A stretch of 55,635 bases of DNA from a bacterium (lineage in GTDB: Bacteria > Bacillota > Clostridia > Lachnospirales > Lachnospiraceae), in NCBI GenBank assembly GCA_030524675.1, contig JAUNGE010000019.1, positions 1 through 55,635 of the forward strand, given 5' to 3'. Made by a program: the position numbers and the translations under genes. The notes under the pieces are model-generated. The model was not told the DNA's origin, did not search any database, and saw only the letters and a list, made by a program, of their open reading frames with translations. Of this stretch, positions 8,424-16,900 are shown piece after piece. Every line of letters starts with the position of its first letter. The stretch's first letter is position 1.

Positions 8424-9329
8424 GTGAGTTATTACAGTGAATTTTTCAGGAATCTTCTCAGAAAAGGAAATACCGGAGTTCTGGCATTTATTCTTTTAAA
8501 TGCTCTGATTCTGATATCCATGTTCCAGTCCATTCAGCCAGGAGTCGGAGGCGTGCTGATTGGAATCTGTGCCTATATGCTTTCTCTGGCTCTGGGACTC
8601 TCCTTTATCGGTGAGGGAATTTTGCGCTATCTGACGGGGTGCACAAAGATTACAGATGATGCAGATATACGAAAACTTGATTCCATCGTGACTGATGTGT
8701 ACAATAAAGTGAAGCGCATCGCGCCGTTTGTGCCGGAAGATGTGCAGTTTTATATTCAGGAAACGCCGGAAGTCAATGCTTTTGCGACTGGAAGAAAGAC
8801 CATCTGCATCACAAGAGGTATGCTGGAAGCGCCGGACGAATACATAAAGGCCGTTCTGGGCCATGAGTTTGGGCATCTGGTGCATCATGATACCGTTATT
8901 ACACTGATTGTGACAGTGGGAAATTTGTTTATGAATCTGATTTTCCTGTTTGCCAGAACGGTGACGCTCCTGATTACAGCCCTGTGTGTGGGAGTGGCGT
9001 CCGATGGGCGGCCAGGTTTAAAGGAAGTTCTAATTGTGAAATTCATGGACTGGATTATGAGCCTAGGAATTGCCATGTGGACGTATTTTGGACTTTTTCT
9101 CGTCAATGTCTCTACCAGAAAAAACGAGTTTCGGGCGGATGAATTTTCCTGGCAGTGCGGGTATGGGGACAATCTGCTGTTGTTTTTACGGGAACTAAAC
9201 CGTATGGAAAAGGCGGCCGGACGAAAGAAAAAAAGAGGATTTGAGAATCCGTTGGCAACAGCTTTGATGAGCACACATCCGCCGACGGAAAAACGAATTC
9301 AGCATCTGAAAGAATTGATGAAGGATTAA
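8424..9329 (+). CDS. M48-family membrane zinc metalloprotease (HtpX-like)
   Basis: The 301-residue protein has the zinc motif HEFGH at 147-151 (H147, E148, H151) and a third ligand in NEFRADEF (E235), as in M48 peptidases such as HtpX and Ste24. Two N-terminal hydrophobic segments (about 14-68) and two central ones (about 160-225) make it an integral membrane protein, with the active site probably on the cytoplasmic side as in HtpX. The start is a GTG at 8424, five bases after the PP2C stop; the likely ribosome binding site (ggaaggag, 8402-8410) lies rather far upstream. HtpX itself handles damaged membrane proteins. Here, in a kinase/phosphatase/toxin locus, processing of a locus product is a plausible but unproven role. 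Confidence 0.87.
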   Translation: MSYYSEFFRNLLRKGNTGVLAFILLNALILISMFQSIQPGVGGVLIGICAYMLSLALGLSFIGEGILRYLTGCTKITDDADIRKLDSIVTDVYNKVKRIAPFVPEDVQFYIQETPEVNAFATGRKTICITRGMLEAPDEYIKAVLGHEFGHLVHHDTVITLIVTVGNLFMNLIFLFARTVTLLITALCVGVASDGRPGLKEVLIVKFMDWIMSLGIAMWTYFGLFLVNVSTRKNEFRADEFSWQCGYGDNLLLFLRELNRMEKAAGRKKKRGFENPLATALMSTHPPTEKRIQHLKELMKD

Positions 9330-9456
9330 AAAAAGTGGAAACAGGCAGAGAGAAAAGTAGAAGCCAAAACAGGCTGAGAAAAAACGAATGAGACACTAAA
9401 ACAGAAAAAAGGAAGAAGTGAAAAAAGCGTGTGGGGGATTGCGTGTGGGAGAGAAA

Positions 9457-12400
9457 ATGGAGGAATTAAGCAAAAAATCCGATATCAGTCTGGTCTGTGC
9501 GGAGGAATTTGTTGACCGGAAATACATAGAGGGATTTGGTGTGACAGACATCAAAGCGCTTTCAACAGCGGCGATGGACCCCGCGAAATGCCGCCTGATT
9601 CATATTACCACGTTGGTGTATACTGTGGGAGAGAACATCCATGATAAGCTGGTCAGTGTGTTCAGCACTCTACTGGGAAGAAGATGTACGGCCGCCCTGC
9701 TTATCGATGCAAAGCCGCAGAAAGCAGATTTATACTTGGGGATTTATGCTGAGGACAATGTGGTGATGCTGGAGACGGCTCTGCGCCGGAGTGTCAGCGG
9801 AAACTTTGACGGCAGTCAGGTGGAAGAAATGAGTCCGAAGGAGACAAGCAGAGTTCTGGACCAGATTAACCGAAATTCTCTGAATCACGTGGCGGCTCTG
9901 ACGTTGGTGCCGTCGGTCCGCCATGAGGAGAAAGACAGAGAGTATATCCAGGGGCTGGAAAAGCTGATAACGTCCATGATGGGGAAGACCTATATGGCCG
10001 TGATTCTGGCGAGTGTGGTGGAGCCAGAGGTGATGGAGGAAAGAAAAAATGGTCTGGAAGAATTGTACTCGGTTTTATCGATGCAGAAAAAGGTGACTGT
10101 GCAGTACGGCGCGAATCAGTCTGAGGCCGTGACAGATTCCGTCAACCAGGGAATCACGTCTTCTGTGAACCGCGGAATTTCCAGAGCTGCCAGCCATGGG
10201 ACAAATAGGGGAACCGCGTACTCGGACATGGAGAGTCGGGGCAGCAGCTTTAATTTCTTTGGATTTGGCACCAACCGGAATAGAACCAGAGGAAACACGG
10301 ACAACTATGGCGTGACAAATACATGGATGGATACAGTGAGCGAAGCGATGATTCGGTCAGACACTGTCAATGTGGGCGGCGCGAGGACAGGCACAAAAGG
10401 GCAGAGCAGCAGCTTTTCCAGAGAGTTTGAAAATAAGGGTGTTCAGAACCTGATGCAGCGAATCGAGACGCAGTTAAGGCGTATGGAAGAGTCCAAGATG
10501 GCAGGGCTTTGGGAATGTTCCGGATATTTTATCAGTGAGGACAATCAGACAGCTCTGATTGCGGCAAATACTTACCGTGGGCTGATGATCGGGGAAAGTT
10601 CCGGAATGGAAGCTTCTTACCTGTTCAGTTTTAAGAGTGAGAACAGTGAGACGCAGAAAGTGTTGGATTGCGTCCGGTATTTTCACCACCCTGAGATGAG
10701 GACAGCGCCCATCTCCTGGAGGAGTGATGAGATTGTCTCATCAAAAGTAGTGTCTCTCTCCTCGATGTTGACGGGATTTGAGCTTCCGGTGCTGTTTCAT
10801 TTTCCGGAACACTCGGTATCCGGTGTGGAAGTGCTGCGGATGGCTGATTTTGCGAGAAATATAGTCCATCTGGACAGCCACGCCAAAGAAGATGAGATCT
10901 GTATTGGCAATATCTATGCCAAGGGGCGGATGCTAAAGAACAGTCCAGTGCATATTCGGCTGAATTCGCTCTCCTCCCACACGTTTGTCACAGGGACGAC
11001 GGGGTGCGGAAAATCGAACACCGTGTACCGCATCATGGAAGAGACCTTTAAGGTGACTGGAGAAAAAGTGAAGTTTATGGTGCTGGAACCGGCGAAAGGA
11101 GAGTATAAGAATCATTTCGGAAGGCGCAAGGATATCATGATTTATACGACAAACCAGCAGTATTATCATCTGTTGAAAATCAATCCCTTCGCGTTTCCAG
11201 ATGACATCCATGTGTTAGAGCATCTGGACCGTCTGATTGAAGTGTTTGGCGCCTGCTGGCCCCTGTATGCCGCCATGCCCGCTGTGTTGAAAAAAGCATT
11301 TGAGCTGGCGTATATTCGCAGCGGATGGGATTTGGACAATTCCATCTATCTGCCTTCTGGAGATAAGGAGTATCCGACCTTTTCTCTGACTATGGAGTGT
11401 TTGAAGGAAGTTATCCGCACGTCAGATTATTCAAAGGATTCCAAGAGCGATTATACGGGTGCGCTCTGCACACGTGTGGAATCCCTGACAAACGGCATTT
11501 TCGGTCAGATTTTTACCAACAGCCGCCAGGCGATTGAGAGCCGGAAGCTGTTTGATGAAAACGTGATTATTGACCTGAGCCGAGTGGGGTCTGCGGAGAC
11601 GAAAGCTCTGCTGATGGGACTTCTGGTGCTTCAGCTGAAAGAGTACCGCATGGCAGAGCGAAAGGGCGCCAATCTGGCCCTTCGTCACATTACAGTGATG
11701 GAAGAGGCGCATAACCTGCTAAGGCGCACAGAGGGACAGAGCAGTCAGGAGGGCAGCAATATTCAGCAGCAGTCCGTGGAGATGATAAGCAATCTGATTG
11801 CAGAGCTGCGTTCCAGCGGGGAGGGATTCCTGATTGTGGACCAGTCGCCGGCGGCGGTGGATGCGTCCGCCGTGAGAAATACCAACACAAAAATGCTGAT
11901 GCGTCTGCCGGATGCGCAGGATTGCGAGGTTTCCGGAAAGTCAGCAGGTCTGAACGAAGAGCAGATTGCAGAGATCAGTAAGCTGGAGAAGGGTGTGGCT
12001 GTACTCCGGCAGGATGACTGGAGGGAGGCGGTCCTGTGCAAGGTCAGCCTGGCATCCGATGCTTACTGTGAGGAAGACCAGATAGTGTCTTTTGATAAGC
12101 TGCGCACAGTCCGCGGAAAATTCTGCGAGATTATGATGCGCCAGTACCAGACGAGAGAATACAGCAGCGGCCCTTATCGAGCGGTTCTCAATACTGCGAA
12201 AATAAATCGGTATAAGGACAGCGAAATGTACGATACAGTGACGCGGTATCTGGAAGTGTTGCGCCGTTTGGAGAAGGAGACGGACAGAAAGAAAGTGACG
12301 GCCGAATATCTGTATGATACGCTGGTGTGCGAAAAAATGTTTGAGATTTATCCGATGCCTCTGTTCTCTGACCCGAAACGTCCGCCTTCCGAATTTTTGA

Positions 12401-12597
12401 GGATTCCAAAGGAAGATCGCGTGAAAGCGGCAGAGTGGAAGAACATGCTTTTGAAGAGTATGAGTGTGTATGGCCTGTTTGAGAGTGAGACTGCAAAAGA
12501 GCAGATTTTGCAGATGCTTTTGATTCAGAGAAAGATATTGACGAAAAGCACAAATTTGCATCAGATGATTTATCTGCTGGGAAGAAGAGAGATTTAA
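9457..12597 (+). CDS. HerA/DUF87-type ATPase
   Basis: Starting at the ATG at 9457 (a GTG at 9418 has no spacing from its purine run) gives 1046 residues. Residues ~1-215 form an unrecognised alpha/beta domain; ~220-300 are rich in Ser, Asn, Gly and Thr with repeat-like phrases (SVNQGITSSVNRGIS). The P-loop GTTGCGKS is at 513-520, the Walker B strand ITVMEEAH at 745-752, and a downstream VDQSPAAVD/RNTNTKMLMRL segment resembles the sensor and arginine region of HerA-FtsK ATPases. HerA-type enzymes form hexamers that pump DNA or, in some branches, protein. No membrane segment is seen, so it differs from FtsK and EssC. It is the largest protein of the locus and the likely motor; whether it moves DNA or the toxin is unknown. 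Confidence 0.85.
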   Translation: MEELSKKSDISLVCAEEFVDRKYIEGFGVTDIKALSTAAMDPAKCRLIHITTLVYTVGENIHDKLVSVFSTLLGRRCTAALLIDAKPQKADLYLGIYAEDNVVMLETALRRSVSGNFDGSQVEEMSPKETSRVLDQINRNSLNHVAALTLVPSVRHEEKDREYIQGLEKLITSMMGKTYMAVILASVVEPEVMEERKNGLEELYSVLSMQKKVTVQYGANQSEAVTDSVNQGITSSVNRGISRAASHGTNRGTAYSDMESRGSSFNFFGFGTNRNRTRGNTDNYGVTNTWMDTVSEAMIRSDTVNVGGARTGTKGQSSSFSREFENKGVQNLMQRIETQLRRMEESKMAGLWECSGYFISEDNQTALIAANTYRGLMIGESSGMEASYLFSFKSENSETQKVLDCVRYFHHPEMRTAPISWRSDEIVSSKVVSLSSMLTGFELPVLFHFPEHSVSGVEVLRMADFARNIVHLDSHAKEDEICIGNIYAKGRMLKNSPVHIRLNSLSSHTFVTGTTGCGKSNTVYRIMEETFKVTGEKVKFMVLEPAKGEYKNHFGRRKDIMIYTTNQQYYHLLKINPFAFPDDIHVLEHLDRLIEVFGACWPLYAAMPAVLKKAFELAYIRSGWDLDNSIYLPSGDKEYPTFSLTMECLKEVIRTSDYSKDSKSDYTGALCTRVESLTNGIFGQIFTNSRQAIESRKLFDENVIIDLSRVGSAETKALLMGLLVLQLKEYRMAERKGANLALRHITVMEEAHNLLRRTEGQSSQEGSNIQQQSVEMISNLIAELRSSGEGFLIVDQSPAAVDASAVRNTNTKMLMRLPDAQDCEVSGKSAGLNEEQIAEISKLEKGVAVLRQDDWREAVLCKVSLASDAYCEEDQIVSFDKLRTVRGKFCEIMMRQYQTREYSSGPYRAVLNTAKINRYKDSEMYDTVTRYLEVLRRLEKETDRKKVTAEYLYDTLVCEKMFEIYPMPLFSDPKRPPSEFLRIPKEDRVKAAEWKNMLLKSMSVYGLFESETAKEQILQMLLIQRKILTKSTNLHQMIYLLGRREI

Positions 12598-12636
12598 ACA
12601 GGAGAAGAGAGAGGAAAACAGGGGGAGGGATAGTGA

Positions 12637-14379
12637 ATGGGCGGAATGAAACAGGTAATGATGACCATAAACCGATTCGGCGGTTCAAATCGTGTTTTGG
12701 TGGATGGAGTCCCTGTGGACGCAGATTCGGGCATTTACGATGTACTGAAGTATCCGGCACCCAAAATGCTGGCACATCTATTTGAAGAAATCGAGCGGGA
12801 ATGTTTTGGAGAGTATCAAATGACAGTGACAACGGATGCCGCTCTGTTTCAGGTTATCAGCACGTTTGGAGATAAGGGAGAGTGTTGCAGAAGTGTAAAA
12901 GAGCAAAAGCCTCCCGTGAATCTCTCTTTTTCAGAGCGCTGCAGAAAGATAAACGAAATCTGGGGCGCTGAGTTGGATGCGATTCCAGTTTCGATTACTG
13001 TGTTTCTGAGTGAGGAGATGATGAAAAACGCCGCTGTCATGCATGTGATGGCAGGTTTGAAAAGCAGTCTGCATACAGCGTATCCTCAGCTTCAGATTGC
13101 GGTGAAGGGCGCCTCGTATAATCGGTATACGGCGGATAGAGAACATGTCTCACTGGTTTTGATTGACCAAAAGGAGCATATCCGCGCAGTAAAAGAAAAA
13201 TTGAGAGAGGCAGCAGGGGAGATTTCAGACGCCACCGTCTGCATCTGCCTAGCGGAGTCCGGAAGTATCGAGTGGCCGCAGACGGCACCGCTTTTGGGAA
13301 TGATTCCAGAGGAAAAACTGGCATGCGCCCTGCAGACGGCGTTTGAGGTGGCAGCGATGCCAGGAGAGTACAACCGAATCTGCAGGCAGATTTTTGAGAG
13401 GACAAAAGCGGGGGAATTCTCTTCAGGAGGAAACAGAAAGCAGATGTTTCGATATCTGCAATCGCTAGAAGGAGTCTACCAGATTATATGTCCCGTTCAG
13501 AAGATGGAAGTGGGAGAGAAACATGAATTTCGCGTAGAGGCCATGCCAAAGAGAGAGCGGATGCCGGAACTTGAGTTTTTCTATTCCATGCACGGAATTG
13601 TGGAGTGCAAACAGGGCAGTGTGCAGGCGCTGAATGTGGGAGAGACCGATGTGGCGGTCCACATAAAAGGAGATAGAATGTCTTTGGGCAAGCTGCATTT
13701 TACGGTACAGTATATTCCGAGAGTGCAGAATATCGCAGCATTGAATCCGAAGATTTCAATGAAAGTAGGAGAGCGGGCTTCCCTAAAATATGAGATTACG
13801 CCGGCAGACGCCTCGGACCGCAGCAAGATTAAAGTAAGTATCAGCGGGGAAGCCGCCTCGCTTCAGAAGGGAAATGTGATAGTGGCCAGACAGGGCGGAA
13901 GGACAGAGATTGTGATGACCGCTCCAAATGGTGCTTCGGCGAAGTGGGAAATCTCAGTGGAAGACAAGGTGCGTGAGATTGTGCTGTTGGACCCAGACAG
14001 TGGGGCCGAGGTCACAGAAATTCGCTGCCGGACTTCGGATGTGATTCGCCTGAAAGTACAGTGCAGACCTGAAAAAGCCTGGAATCCGGCTCTGCATTAT
14101 CTGATAAACGAGAGCGACAGCGATGTACCTCTGTTAGAAGACCGGCTGGCAGCAAAAGAACTGCGAAACGGAGATATTCTTACTTTGAAGGCAAAATGTT
14201 TTGGCTCAGGGACGCTGCATATCTGGTCAGAGACGGAGCCTGGAAAGAGAGATTTACAGAAACAGTGCAGAATTGAGATTGAAAAAGGTGCACTGGCAGA
14301 AAAATCGGATATCTCGATTGTGTCTGTGATTCTGTTGATTTTGTTTATCATTATTATTATCAGCATGTGTGCATCGTAG
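12637..14379 (+). CDS. Tail-anchored protein with Ig-like repeats
   Basis: This 580-residue protein was not assigned to a named family. The first ~270 residues are alpha/beta with no motif I recognise. From about 280 to 550 there are beta-rich repeats that look like bacterial Ig-like domains (for example NPKISMKVGERASLKYEITPADAS, similar to BIG2-type phrases). It ends with one strongly hydrophobic segment (SIVSVILLILFIIIIISMCAS), so it is probably C-tail anchored with the bulk of the protein in the cytoplasm. The ATG follows ggggaggg with 8-base spacing, 39 bases after the ATPase gene. A membrane receptor or dock for the ATPase or phosphatase is an inference from position only. Confidence 0.65.
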   Translation: MGGMKQVMMTINRFGGSNRVLVDGVPVDADSGIYDVLKYPAPKMLAHLFEEIERECFGEYQMTVTTDAALFQVISTFGDKGECCRSVKEQKPPVNLSFSERCRKINEIWGAELDAIPVSITVFLSEEMMKNAAVMHVMAGLKSSLHTAYPQLQIAVKGASYNRYTADREHVSLVLIDQKEHIRAVKEKLREAAGEISDATVCICLAESGSIEWPQTAPLLGMIPEEKLACALQTAFEVAAMPGEYNRICRQIFERTKAGEFSSGGNRKQMFRYLQSLEGVYQIICPVQKMEVGEKHEFRVEAMPKRERMPELEFFYSMHGIVECKQGSVQALNVGETDVAVHIKGDRMSLGKLHFTVQYIPRVQNIAALNPKISMKVGERASLKYEITPADASDRSKIKVSISGEAASLQKGNVIVARQGGRTEIVMTAPNGASAKWEISVEDKVREIVLLDPDSGAEVTEIRCRTSDVIRLKVQCRPEKAWNPALHYLINESDSDVPLLEDRLAAKELRNGDILTLKAKCFGSGTLHIWSETEPGKRDLQKQCRIEIEKGALAEKSDISIVSVILLILFIIIIISMCAS

Positions 14380-14426
14380 AAGTGAATCTGGAATTTTGAG
14401 AGAATCAGGGAAAAGGAGGAGACAGT

Positions 14427-15179
14427 ATGGGAGAAATTTCTGACGGCGGTGAAGTGAGTGAGACTACCGGTGGTGAGACTGGCAGTGATGGAGTGGAGAG
14501 CAGTGAGAGCTGGGTGGATTCAGCAGAGATTCCTTCTGATGAGGCAGGAGATGGAGGCGTGCACGAGGGCGGCGGTCCAGTTGGAGAACACGAAATGGAT
14601 TTTGGCGCTTCTATGGAGGGCGGCAAACAATCGGGAGGTGTGGAAGGAAAGCAAGATGCAGGCGGCGGAAGTACAGGCAGTGTGGAAAAAGGCGGAAATA
14701 TGGAAAAAACTGCTCCTGCCGAAGGAAAAGAGGGAGAGAAAACAGAGCATGTGACACAGCTCAACACGAGAAACAGCTCTCTGGAAGGCAAGGAGCACGA
14801 GAAGACAGGAGTGAGATTCGAGAGAAAGACGGTCGAGGACGGAGATGGAAACAAAGTCGAGGGCGTTTTTCCACAGTTTGAATCAAAGGTGGACATTGAG
14901 CTTCCGGAAGATTTGCAGAAGGAGTCATTTGAGAAACAGAAAGCATATCTGAATGAGGCGCTTCAGGATTTCTGCGATGAGGAATATGGAGACCCGTCGA
15001 TTCGGGGCAATTTTACAGCAGAGGAGCTGGAGGATATCAGCTATGGAATTATGCCGGAAGGATATGTCTGGCATCACAATGAAGAGAAGGGAATCATGCA
15101 GCTGGTAGATGCGGAGACACATGATAAAACGGCGCATACGGGAGGCATGAGTATCTGGGGATGCGGGCATCATCATTGA
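14427..15179 (+). CDS. Predicted WHH-type HNH/EndoVII nuclease toxin
   Basis: The 250-residue protein has two parts. Residues 1-~125 are low complexity, acidic and Gly/Ser/Glu rich. The C-terminal ~90 residues end in GYVWHHNEEKGIMQLVDAE at 212-230, then H232 and HTGG at 237-240: the pattern WHH...QLV..E.H....HTGG of the WHH toxin domain (HNH/endonuclease VII fold), known from bacterial polymorphic toxins. Expected catalytic or metal ligands are H216, H217, H232 and H237. It ends with GCGHHH. No signal peptide, LXG or WXG domain is present, so the delivery route is unclear. The next gene encodes a SUKH immunity protein, a common partner of WHH toxins, which supports the assignment. A good aaggaggag ribosome binding site precedes the ATG. 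Confidence 0.8.
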   Translation: MGEISDGGEVSETTGGETGSDGVESSESWVDSAEIPSDEAGDGGVHEGGGPVGEHEMDFGASMEGGKQSGGVEGKQDAGGGSTGSVEKGGNMEKTAPAEGKEGEKTEHVTQLNTRNSSLEGKEHEKTGVRFERKTVEDGDGNKVEGVFPQFESKVDIELPEDLQKESFEKQKAYLNEALQDFCDEEYGDPSIRGNFTAEELEDISYGIMPEGYVWHHNEEKGIMQLVDAETHDKTAHTGGMSIWGCGHHH

Positions 15180-15204
15180 GAGCAGAAGAATCCAGAGGGA
15201 AGTT

Positions 15205-15244
15205 CCTGACATCTGCCGCACAGATGTCAGGGAGTTCTCTTTTG
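15205..15244 (+). terminator. Hairpin between toxin and immunity genes
   Basis: A perfect 11-base stem (15205-15215 with 15221-15231, loop ccgca) is followed by gagttctctttt. The T-run is short, so this may be a partial terminator that lowers downstream expression, or an RNA processing/stability hairpin, rather than a full stop. Confidence 0.55.
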
Positions 15245-15290
15245 GATATCTGAAAAAGGAGAGAAAGACGGACAGAAAGAAGGTATGCAC

Positions 15291-15689
15291 ATGAAGTGGC
15301 TGAGAATACGAAATGAGATTTCGGAAAAGGATATGGATGTGCTGGAAGAAAAACTGGACATTCATCTTCCAAAAGATTATAAAATGGCAATGCCGCGGCT
15401 GCACTGCGGAGCGCCGGAAAAACAGGCGGTTTTTGTGGAGGGGCTGGGAGAGTGCAGTTACAGCCGAAATCTGCCTCTGACAGAAAAAAGAAAGGGAAAT
15501 GTGTTTGTTCTGTATGAAATCATGAGACAGAGAGGACGTCATCTCTTTCCGTTTGCGTCTGTGGGAAACGGAGATTATTTCTGCTTTGACTTGGACCATG
15601 AAAATCAGGTGGTGTACTGGTTCCATGAGAATGACACTGTATATCCGGTCTGCCGGACATTCCGCGAGCTGACAGAGATGCTTCATTAG
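15291..15689 (+). CDS. SUKH-family (SMI1/KNR4) immunity protein
   Basis: Using the ATG at 15291 (seven bases after agaagg; an ATG at 15285 is too close) gives 132 residues. The N-terminus ISEKDMDVLEEKLDIHLPKDYK is the usual SUKH opening (helix, then L-P-x-D-Y), and FPFASVGNGDYFCFDL with a following VYWFHEND and FRELTEML match the SUKH core strands and last helix. Proteins of this superfamily bind and neutralise nuclease toxins in polymorphic toxin systems; the WHH toxin is encoded immediately upstream. It should be cytoplasmic. The hairpin between the two genes and the independent ribosome binding site suggest separately tuned expression. Direct toxin binding is inferred from family and position. 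Confidence 0.83.
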   Translation: MKWLRIRNEISEKDMDVLEEKLDIHLPKDYKMAMPRLHCGAPEKQAVFVEGLGECSYSRNLPLTEKRKGNVFVLYEIMRQRGRHLFPFASVGNGDYFCFDLDHENQVVYWFHENDTVYPVCRTFRELTEMLH

Positions 15690-15705
15690 GATGACATAAA
15701 AGCAT

Positions 15706-16746
15706 ATGAATGAGAGAGATGTAAAACGGTTTCGGGGCAGAAAAAAGTATTTTTATGATAGGCTCTCAGCACCAAAACAAAAGGCGTACCGCATCCTGTA
15801 TCAGGCTGTCTGTGAGAGAAAAAGAGAGGCAAAGCTTCCTCTTGGCGGCGTGGAAGAGGTAAAAATTGTGATAACAGCTCTTCGGTATGATTTTCCGGAT
15901 TTGATTTTTGTCGATTTTTCGAGGGCGATTTCTGTGATGTGGAATACCGTGCCGGTGGAGTTCGAGATTCCATACTGTTTTCCCCTGAAAGAATGTGAAA
16001 AGAAACAGCAGTTTTTTGAGCAGAAGTGTCGGAAAGTTGTAAATAAGCTGCAAAAGAAATATAAGGGCGATTTTCCATTGGAAGTCATGCTGTATGCCTG
16101 GATTATCCGCAATGTGGAATACGGCACAGCACCGCAAGAGATGTGGAAGGGGCAGACGGCTTACGAGGCGATGATACTTGGCAGAGCGGTGTGTCACGGA
16201 ATTGCGGCGCTGTTTAAAGTGCTCGCAGATATGGCAGGCATTGAGGAAACCTTGATTGTCAGCGGCAAAATGCGCAGCGGGCACAATCCCAAAGGAGAGA
16301 GTCACAGTTGGAATATCGTAAAAATTCAGGGAAAGTATGCCCATTTGGATGTCACAAACGATGGATTTTTTATTGAGACGCCGGAAAATACAAAAGTAAA
16401 ATACCCCTGTGGCATCTGGATGAATGTGACAGACAAGGAAGCACGCAAGCGCTATAAATGGGATACAGAGTTTTTTCCATCCTGCCATTCGCCAGAAGTT
16501 TCTTACTGCGCGATGCTGGGAAATGTGGCGAGGACAGAAGAAGAGATTTTGAAGATGATACAAAAGTGTGTCAGGAGTAAGAGGCGATATTTTACCATCC
16601 GTCTGGCAGAGACAGGGGAGTGGGAAAAGCCGGAGCCAGAGTTGGTTTTGAAGGTTTTGAGGCGGACATGGACTGGCACAAGCCATATTACGTATGTGTG
16701 GGACGAGATGCTCTCGATAATGTCGGTGATGTTTACAAATAAATAA
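15706..16746 (+). CDS. Transglutaminase-like (papain-fold) protein
   Basis: The 346-residue protein carries a transglutaminase-like catalytic core: C163 in GRAVCHGIAALFKVLADMAG, H200 in GESHSWNIVKI and D215 in YAHLDVTND, in the standard Cys-His-Asp order. Bacterial members of this fold are mostly cysteine proteases or amidases, some being cross-linking enzymes. No signal peptide or membrane segment is seen, so it is probably cytoplasmic, unlike most bacterial homologues with a wall role. The ATG at 15706 lies 16 bases after the immunity gene but has only a weak ribosome binding site. Its place at the end of the toxin locus suggests a second processing enzyme beside the M48 protease, which is inference. 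Confidence 0.8.
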   Translation: MNERDVKRFRGRKKYFYDRLSAPKQKAYRILYQAVCERKREAKLPLGGVEEVKIVITALRYDFPDLIFVDFSRAISVMWNTVPVEFEIPYCFPLKECEKKQQFFEQKCRKVVNKLQKKYKGDFPLEVMLYAWIIRNVEYGTAPQEMWKGQTAYEAMILGRAVCHGIAALFKVLADMAGIEETLIVSGKMRSGHNPKGESHSWNIVKIQGKYAHLDVTNDGFFIETPENTKVKYPCGIWMNVTDKEARKRYKWDTEFFPSCHSPEVSYCAMLGNVARTEEEILKMIQKCVRSKRRYFTIRLAETGEWEKPEPELVLKVLRRTWTGTSHITYVWDEMLSIMSVMFTNK

Positions 16747-16810
16747 CTTGAAGCCGCACTCCTCTATGGGGCGGGGTGATTGAAAATGGGACATGACAAA
16801 GCAATAGATA

Positions 16811-16860
16811 TAGAAGTAATAGAAGTAATCGAATAAAAGTAATAAAAGTAATAGAATAGA
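16811..16860. repeat. Short A/T-rich tandem repeat
   Basis: Four copies of a 9-10 base unit (agaagtaat, agaagtaat, aaaagtaat, aaaagtaat) with small interruptions, in the gap between the transglutaminase-like gene and the small membrane gene. It looks like slipped-strand repeat DNA in an otherwise unremarkable spacer. Confidence 0.6.
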
Positions 16861-16900
16861 AAAGTGGTAGTCAGATAAGAGAAGATCTGGATACAAAAAG

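Noticed and set aside
16747-16795. Terminator after the transglutaminase-like gene
   Set aside because: The GC-rich stretch (ggggcggggtg) has no matching complementary arm and no T-run.
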